A stretch of DNA of 8,829 nt from Candidatus Daviesbacteria bacterium (GTDB taxonomy: Bacteria > Patescibacteria > Microgenomatia > Daviesbacterales > UBA10151), in contig JAUSHE010000023.1 of assembly GCA_030648435.1 (NCBI GenBank), positions 1 through 8,829 of the forward strand, in the 5' to 3' direction. Under the pieces are notes generated by a model. The model saw nothing but the letters and a program-made list of their open reading frames with translations. It was not told the origin of the DNA and searched no databases. Below are positions 5,010 to 8,829 of the stretch, piece by piece. Position numbers and translations under genes: made by a program. Every line of letters begins with the position of its first letter. Positions within the stretch are counted from its first letter, which is position 1.

Positions 5010-6341
5010 TTAAGCGGCGGGTTTGGTTCTGGTTTTTTCCATACCATAAAATTTAGTCCTGTCTGCCCTAAAGATTAGCTTTATTTCTCCTGTCGGACCG
5101 TTTCTGTGCTTTTGAATATCCAAAGTCACCTGTTCCATATGCTCGGTATCTTCCCTCCAGAGGAACATTACCACATCCGCATCCTGTTCAATTGCTCCCG
5201 ACTCCCTAAGGTCTGCCAGCTGAGGTCTTTTGGTACCCCGCTGTTCCACTGCCCGGGACAGCTGTGAGATTGCCAAAACCGGAATCTTTAGCTCCCTTGC
5301 CAAATTCTTTAAATTCTGGGAAATTTCCGAAACTTCCTGAACCCTGTTTTCCAAATTCCGTCCCTTAATAAGCTGCAGATAATCAACAATCAAAAGTTTT
5401 AACCCATGTTCTATTTGTAATCTCCGCGCCTTTGTCCTCATCTCTGAAATAGAAATTCCGGGAGTATCGTCAATAAAAATCGGCGCCTCAGCCAATTCCC
5501 CCATTGCCAAAGAAAGCCTATCAAAATCTTTTTCATCTAACCTGCCGGTTTTTAACTTCCAGGCATCAATATCAGCCTGACCCACTAACAACCTGTCAAC
5601 CAATTCTTCCTGACTCATTTCAAGAGAGAAGATTCCCACCGGCAATCCGGCGGTCACACCAACATATTGGGCTATGTTCAAAGCCATGGAAGTTTTTCCT
5701 TGTCCGGGGCGGGAAGCTAAAATTAACAAATTGGAATTTTGCATACCGGCCAGCTTGGCATCCAGGTCACGGAAGCCTGTCGGTACGCCACGCAGCTTTC
5801 CTGATGATTTTTGCAGCTCATCAAGCCGGTCAAAACTTTCTGCCAGGGCGTCTTTAATCGGCAAAAAATCACGGGTAACATGTTCCTGCGACAAGGAAAA
5901 AATACCTGCTTCCGCGTTTTCCAGAAGTTCTTCCACTGTTTCCCTCTCATCGTAAGCCCGCTGAATCAAATTGGTGGCCTGAGCAATCAAGTTGCGTCTG
6001 ACAGCATGATCCCTGATAATTTTCGCGTAATGCTCAATATGGGCAGAGGTAGGGACAATATTTACCAAAGATGCAAGATAGGCCGAACCGCCGATTTTAT
6101 CATAAACGCTTTTTCTTTTAAGTTCTTCCGTCACAGTAACCAAATCTATTGGTTCGCGCCTTTCAAAAAGACCCTGAATTGCTTCAAAGATGACTCCATG
6201 CTGTTCTGATCTGTAAAAATTAGATGGGCGCAAAATCTCAGAAATCCTGACAATAGCATCTTTATCAATCAAAAGAGATCCCAGTAGGGATTGTTCCGCT
6301 TCTATATTTTGTGGAGGTAACTTGGCTACTGGCTGCGCCAT
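5010..6341 (-). CDS. dnaB: Replicative DNA helicase DnaB
   Basis: Hexameric helicase that unwinds DNA ahead of the replisome and binds primase. The 443-residue length is normal and no intein is present. The N-terminal helical domain begins PPQNIEAEQSLLGSLL (about 9-24). The RecA-like ATPase core follows GVPTGFRDLD (185-194). It has Walker A SRPGQGKTS (210-218), catalytic Glu241 in SLEMS, Walker B LLIVDYLQLI with Asp320, sensor region AISQLSR (357-363) and the arginine-finger segment KHRNGPTG (411-418). The ATG lies 2 nt after the stop of the upstream hydrolase, without a clear Shine-Dalgarno, so the two are probably cotranscribed. The vapBC promoter follows directly. Confidence 0.97.
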   Translation of the reverse strand: MAQPVAKLPPQNIEAEQSLLGSLLIDKDAIVRISEILRPSNFYRSEQHGVIFEAIQGLFERREPIDLVTVTEELKRKSVYDKIGGSAYLASLVNIVPTSAHIEHYAKIIRDHAVRRNLIAQATNLIQRAYDERETVEELLENAEAGIFSLSQEHVTRDFLPIKDALAESFDRLDELQKSSGKLRGVPTGFRDLDAKLAGMQNSNLLILASRPGQGKTSMALNIAQYVGVTAGLPVGIFSLEMSQEELVDRLLVGQADIDAWKLKTGRLDEKDFDRLSLAMGELAEAPIFIDDTPGISISEMRTKARRLQIEHGLKLLIVDYLQLIKGRNLENRVQEVSEISQNLKNLARELKIPVLAISQLSRAVEQRGTKRPQLADLRESGAIEQDADVVMFLWREDTEHMEQVTLDIQKHRNGPTGEIKLIFRADRTKFYGMEKTRTKPAA

Positions 6342-6343
6342 AA

Positions 6344-6976
6344 TTAAACTTTACTGAGAACCACTACTTGCGGTTCCTCAGGCAGCTTGTCTTTGGAGAT
6401 AGAAAGCTTAGGGAGAGGCACTACACCCTCTGCTCCCATCTCCTTTAGAAATTTATCAACACCATCCAGTTCAAATTTTAAGTCTTCTATTTTGTAGTGC
6501 ATCGGAATGATAATTTTTGGCTCCAGCTGAGAAATAATTTCAGAAGCTGCTTCAGAGTTTATTGTATAAGTACCACCTACAGGAATCATTAAAATATCCG
6601 TCTGCCCGATTTCGGCAACCTGATCTTCAGTAAGCTTACTCTGACCCAAATCACCCAAATGAACAATATCCAATCCCTCAAAAAATAAATGAAAAATATT
6701 ATTTACTCCACGCTCCTGCCCCTCTGAGTTATCATGAAAGGAAGAAATGGCAGTAATAACTACTCCACCAACCTCATATTCTCCCGGTTTATCAAAAACC
6801 ATGGAACTGACTGTAAAATTGTGATCTTTATGCCCGTGACTTACTAAAACCACATCTGAAGACATATCCTTGGGAAGCTTTAATCCTGTAAATTCCGGAT
6901 CATACGGATCTATAATTACACTGGCATTTTTGCCTTTTATCTTAAAGCAGGATTGTCCGAACCAGGAGATTTCCAT
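6344..6976 (-). CDS. Metallo-beta-lactamase-fold hydrolase (UlaG/YtkL-like)
   Basis: Cytosolic metal-dependent hydrolase of unknown substrate. The 210-residue protein starts MEISWFGQSCFKIKG, typical of the UlaG-like branch. The metal motif SHGHKDHN (46-53) supplies His47, His49, Asp51 and His52. Further ligands are likely in VHLGDLG and in IIIPMHYK. The ATG at 6976 is preferred over an in-frame TTG at 6997: a -10 box TAGTAT occupies 6988-6993, so the TTG would lie upstream of the transcript start, and the conserved family start coincides with the ATG. It leads an operon with dnaB (2-nt gap). Members are often annotated as Zn-dependent hydrolases or RNase Z-like; the exact reaction cannot be inferred. 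Confidence 0.88.
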   Translation of the reverse strand: MEISWFGQSCFKIKGKNASVIIDPYDPEFTGLKLPKDMSSDVVLVSHGHKDHNFTVSSMVFDKPGEYEVGGVVITAISSFHDNSEGQERGVNNIFHLFFEGLDIVHLGDLGQSKLTEDQVAEIGQTDILMIPVGGTYTINSEAASEIISQLEPKIIIPMHYKIEDLKFELDGVDKFLKEMGAEGVVPLPKLSISKDKLPEEPQVVVLSKV

Positions 6977-6987
6977 AAAGTCTTTGC

Positions 6988-7016
6988 ATACTAACAAATA
7001 TGCTAGAATTGTTCAA
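6988..7016 (-). promoter_or_regulatory. Promoter of the MBL hydrolase-dnaB operon
   Basis: On the minus strand, TTGAAC (7011-7016), 17-bp spacer, TAGTAT (6988-6993). The ATG follows 11 nt after the -10, leaving a leader of only a few nt. It overlaps the divergent plus-strand promoter. Confidence 0.45.
7001..7009 (+). promoter_or_regulatory. Extended -10 promoter of the Ig-like/secreted gene pair
   Basis: TGC followed by TAGAAT (7004-7009, five of six), 8 nt before ATG 7018. No good -35. This placement argues that the ATG at 7000 is upstream of the transcript start and that translation begins at 7018. Confidence 0.45.
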
Positions 7017-7017
7017 G

Positions 7018-7452
7018 ATGAAACTTAAAGAAAAACTGTCCGGTAAACATTTTATTCTTGCAAACTGCATTATTTTATTTACAGGCTTAGCGCTTCTCGG
7101 AGGACTTTATTATATTTTAAACATTCAATACCAACAGCCGAAAACTCTTTTTTCAAGAGGTCCTGTAACAACACAGCCAAGATCCCTCCGTCTTGAACTT
7201 GAACAACCGGAAGATGATAGTCTTGTTTTTACGGATTCTTTAATTATTTCAGGAAAAACCCTACCCTCAAAAGAAGTCTTAATCTATACAGATGATACAA
7301 ATCTAATTGTCAATTCAAAACCGGACGGTTCTTTTACAGGAGAGATTGATCTGGCACCTTTTGAAAATAAAATTACCGTAGTGGTCTTTAATGCAACAGG
7401 TAAATCAAAGTCGCAGGAACGGACAGTATATTATTCAAAGGAGAAAATATGA
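7018..7452 (+). CDS. Membrane-anchored protein with a bacterial Ig-like domain
   Basis: A 144-residue hypothetical protein. The short basic N-terminus MKLKEKLSGKH precedes a single hydrophobic segment (about 12-34), a signal anchor with the rest outside. After a proline/threonine-rich linker, residues from about 60 on match the pattern of small bacterial Ig-like (glucodextranase B-like) domains: SLIISGKTLPSKEVLIY, then PDGSFTGEIDL, then ENKITVVVFNATG and the closing strand ERTVYYS. The function is unknown; such domains usually mediate surface binding or spacing. Start 7018 is preferred over the in-frame ATG 7000 because an extended -10 lies between them. The stop codon overlaps the next ATG as ATGA, so the following secreted gene should be coupled. 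The Cys in ILANC is not a proper lipobox. Confidence 0.72.
   Translation: MKLKEKLSGKHFILANCIILFTGLALLGGLYYILNIQYQQPKTLFSRGPVTTQPRSLRLELEQPEDDSLVFTDSLIISGKTLPSKEVLIYTDDTNLIVNSKPDGSFTGEIDLAPFENKITVVVFNATGKSKSQERTVYYSKEKI
7438..7443 (+). promoter_or_regulatory. Strong ribosome binding site for ATG 7449
   Basis: AAGGAG with 5-nt spacing to the ATG at 7449. It fixes that ATG as the intended start of the secreted protein, although the long downstream frame is in another register. Confidence 0.8.
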
Positions 7453-8116
7453 AGAGAAAATTTACAATTTACAATTTACAATTTACAATTTTCGCTCTTA
7501 TTGTTACATTTTACATTTTACATTTTACATTTCGACCGCAATCGCGGTCGACTCTACGCCGTCTGCAGATATTGCCGCTAAATTAAAAGCATTTCAAAAA
7601 GGAGCTGCATCAAAAGCTGCGCAACTGAAAGAATTGATCAGTAAAAAATTGCAGAATAAAGCATATGTCGGCAGCATACAATCGCAATCCGGTAACTCCT
7701 TAACTCTCTCTGCAAGATCAGGACCAAAAATAGCCAGCATTAATGAAGATACTGTTTTCGCAAGCAATGTAAAATCGAAAAAATATTCCCGGAAAAACAT
7801 TTCAAATGGAGATTACATCGGCGCCTTGGGAGATGTTGACGAAACCGGGGTTCTGACTGCCAAAAAAATTATATTACTAAACCCTACCCCCTATACTCTA
7901 AACCCTAAGACTTATTTGTGGGGCCGGATTTTAGCTATTTCAGATAAATTAATTACTTTAAGAGATAATGATCTAAATAACACAGCAGCAATTTTTCCGG
8001 CATCTTCAAAAGTGAAAATAAATAATTCCGTTATCTTAACCGGATATTTAAATAAAGATAATATTTTCGAAGCGGAATTTGTCTACAAAATCGCAACACG
8101 GTCAGCCACTAACTAA
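7449..8116 (+). CDS. Secreted DUF5666-like protein, frame interrupted at heptanucleotide repeats (phase-OFF form)
   Basis: The start at 7449 has an AAGGAG site and overlaps the previous stop (ATGA). As written, this frame encodes MKRKFTIYNLQF and on through the repeats, then runs into a TAA at 7584-7586 after 45 codons. The long open frame to 8116 is in the -1 register and has no start codon of its own except an ATG at 7391 deep inside the upstream gene. One extra 7-bp unit would join them and give a basic KRK, a hydrophobic core of about 25 residues and cleavage after STAIA. The exported part (about 190 residues) shows two OB/DUF5666-like units: VGSIQSQSGNSLTL to GVLTAKKIILL, and WGRILAISDKLITL to the end. 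A repeat-encoded NPTPYTLNPKTY linker separates them. Function unknown. It could also be a real frameshift mutation or an assembly error. Confidence 0.7.
7459..7491 (+). repeat. Heptanucleotide array A (TTTACAA type)
   Basis: Four perfect consecutive copies of AATTTAC plus five further bases (33 nt). Because 7 is not a multiple of 3, the array encodes the same cyclic peptide FTIYNLQ in every frame and has no stop in any of them. A change in copy number shifts the downstream frame. Confidence 0.93.
7504..7532 (+). repeat. Heptanucleotide array B (TTTACAT type)
   Basis: Just over four perfect copies of a 7-bp unit (29 nt) differing from array A's unit by one base. It encodes cyclic YILHFTF in every frame without stops and forms the hydrophobic core of the signal peptide. 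It is separated from array A by 12 nt. Confidence 0.93.
7532..7551 (+). repeat. 8-bp perfect hairpin directly after array B
   Basis: TCGACCGC (7532-7539) pairs with GCGGTCGA (7544-7551) around an AATC loop. It is unusually GC-rich for the region. It could pause replication at the repeats or act as a stimulator of ribosomal frameshifting in the mRNA. Confidence 0.7.
7878..7912 (+). repeat. Degenerate heptanucleotide array C (TAAACCC type)
   Basis: Five consecutive 7-nt units each starting TA: TAAACCC, TACCCCC, TATACTC, TAAACCC, TAAGACT. It encodes the linker LNPTPYTLNPKTY between the two DUF5666-like units. The first and fourth units are identical; the others have drifted. Confidence 0.65.
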
Positions 8117-8816
8117 AATCCTTCTTACCTGTGGATAAAAAACTCTCAGCTTCGGATTTATCCTTAATCACATCAACAGCCCTCCAAAATCCTTCATCCT
8201 TAAACCCTAAAAATTTTTCTTTAGGAATTTTTGGAAAAGTCTCTTTTTCGTGATCACCAATTTCCGGCAACATCGGCTCTATTTCTCTGTTAAATAAATA
8301 GATCCCGCCATTAATCCAGTAAGGGAGTTTTGGTTTTTCTTCAAAACCTGTAATATGATCCTCTTCGTCAATCTTCACCACTCCCCATCTGGAAATATAA
8401 GGAACTAAAAGCAGGCTAACTAAAGCTTGCTGCTCCTGATGCTTCTTAATCATATTTGTTAAATCAAGTTTGGTAATAATATCTCCATTGCAAACCATCA
8501 CATCGGTTTCGCCTTCCACTAATTTGCTTTTAAAGGCTTTTTTAATGCCTCCGCCCCGTCCTAATGGCGTTTCTTCGATGGAGTAATCTATTTCAATGCC
8601 AAATTTGGAGCCGTCCCCAAAATATTCTTCGACTACTTCATGTTTATAGCTGACAGTCAGAACAAATTTGGTAATTCCCTGGGATTTTAACCATTCAATC
8701 TGCCAGGCCAAAATTGGTTTCCCCATCAGCTCTACCATGACCTTTGGCCGGTCATTGGTATAGGGCCGAAGTCTTTCCCCTTTTCCTCCAGCTAAAATAA
8801 TCGCCGTCTGAACCAT
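8109..8816 (-). CDS. NDP-sugar pyrophosphorylase (nucleotidyltransferase family)
   Basis: Cytosolic enzyme that joins a nucleoside triphosphate and a sugar-1-phosphate to give an activated sugar for glycan synthesis. The 235-residue protein shows LAGGKGERLRP (8-18), RPKVMVEL and GKPIL (23-36), the metal-binding NGD at 110-112, FEEKP at 158-162, NGGIYLF at 169-175 and a second acidic site in FWRAVDV (Asp215). It ends after the catalytic domain, without the C-terminal left-handed beta-helix of longer relatives. The closest candidates are mannose-1-phosphate guanylyltransferase, heptose-1-phosphate guanylyltransferase or MurNAc-1-phosphate uridylyltransferase; sequence reading alone cannot separate them. 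It overlaps the convergent secreted gene by 8 nt. An AT-rich TAATAT lies 7 nt before the ATG at the window edge, again suggesting a short leader. Confidence 0.88.
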   Translation of the reverse strand: MVQTAIILAGGKGERLRPYTNDRPKVMVELMGKPILAWQIEWLKSQGITKFVLTVSYKHEVVEEYFGDGSKFGIEIDYSIEETPLGRGGGIKKAFKSKLVEGETDVMVCNGDIITKLDLTNMIKKHQEQQALVSLLLVPYISRWGVVKIDEEDHITGFEEKPKLPYWINGGIYLFNREIEPMLPEIGDHEKETFPKIPKEKFLGFKDEGFWRAVDVIKDKSEAESFLSTGKKDFS

Positions 8817-8829
8817 GAAATATATATTA

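Noticed and set aside
5504..6209. Several open frames opposite or within dnaB
   Set aside because: Shadows of a complete, motif-intact DnaB.
7066..7068. Lipoprotein lipobox at the Cys of ILANC
   Set aside because: The residue before Cys is Asn, not Gly/Ala/Ser, and the Cys is inside the hydrophobic segment.
7391..7448. ATG 7391 as the real start of the long frame to 8116
   Set aside because: It lies 60 bp inside the upstream gene, has no ribosome binding site and would give a polar, basic N-terminus before the hydrophobic segment. ATG 7449 has AAGGAG and an ATGA overlap.
7459..7532. CRISPR-like array
   Set aside because: Units are 7 bp and directly abutting, without spacers.
7878..7912. 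Telomere-like repeat (resembles CCCTAAA)
   Set aside because: Short, degenerate and inside a coding frame; it fits the other heptamer arrays better.

Overview
The window looks like a low-GC chromosomal segment of an uncultured bacterium, most likely from the Candidate Phyla Radiation (Patescibacteria, perhaps Microgenomates). This rests on overall gene style, very tight packing (2-nt gaps, 4-nt and 17-nt overlaps), AT-rich composition and apparently leaderless transcripts. It is an inference, not a phylogenetic result. UGA works as a normal stop (efp, hicA's neighbour pepN, vapC), so the code is standard.

Layout, left to right. On the minus strand, efp (elongation factor P) and the start of galU form a coupled pair (ATGA overlap). 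A 200-bp intergenic stretch rich in inverted repeats follows. Next come a HicA/HicB toxin-antitoxin pair and an M1-family aminopeptidase (pepN-like), all minus. A plus-strand tRNA-Leu(CAA) sits back to back with pepN and tail to tail with a minus-strand VapB/VapC pair. Then, still minus, come the replicative helicase dnaB and a metallo-beta-lactamase-fold hydrolase. From a shared divergent promoter region near 7000, two plus-strand genes follow: a membrane-anchored Ig-like protein and a secreted DUF5666-like protein. The window closes with a minus-strand NDP-sugar pyrophosphorylase that overlaps the secreted gene tail to tail by 8 bp.

Recurring logic. The first gene of most transcription units has a good -10 box only 6-11 nt before its start codon (efp, hicA, pepN, vapB, the MBL hydrolase, the Ig-like gene), implying leaderless or nearly leaderless mRNAs. 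In contrast, two downstream genes (hicB and the secreted gene) have classic Shine-Dalgarno sequences. Each toxin-antitoxin pair carries its own consensus TTGACA promoter with an inverted-repeat operator, and each begins immediately after the stop codon of a housekeeping gene (pepN, dnaB).

The most interesting observation is at 7449-7586. The secreted gene has an ideal Shine-Dalgarno/ATG, but its signal-peptide region consists of two arrays of 7-bp repeats (TTTACAA and TTTACAT types). As written, the frame from that ATG hits a stop after 45 codons. Adding one 7-bp unit (or losing two) joins the ATG to the long downstream frame and yields a textbook Sec signal peptide ending in an AIA cleavage site. 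This looks like a heptanucleotide phase-variation switch captured OFF, or alternatively a -1 ribosomal frameshift assisted by an 8-bp hairpin directly downstream. Other points for follow-up are an arginine at the EF-P loop tip, a C55 in the tRNA T-loop, and the structured intergenic element.
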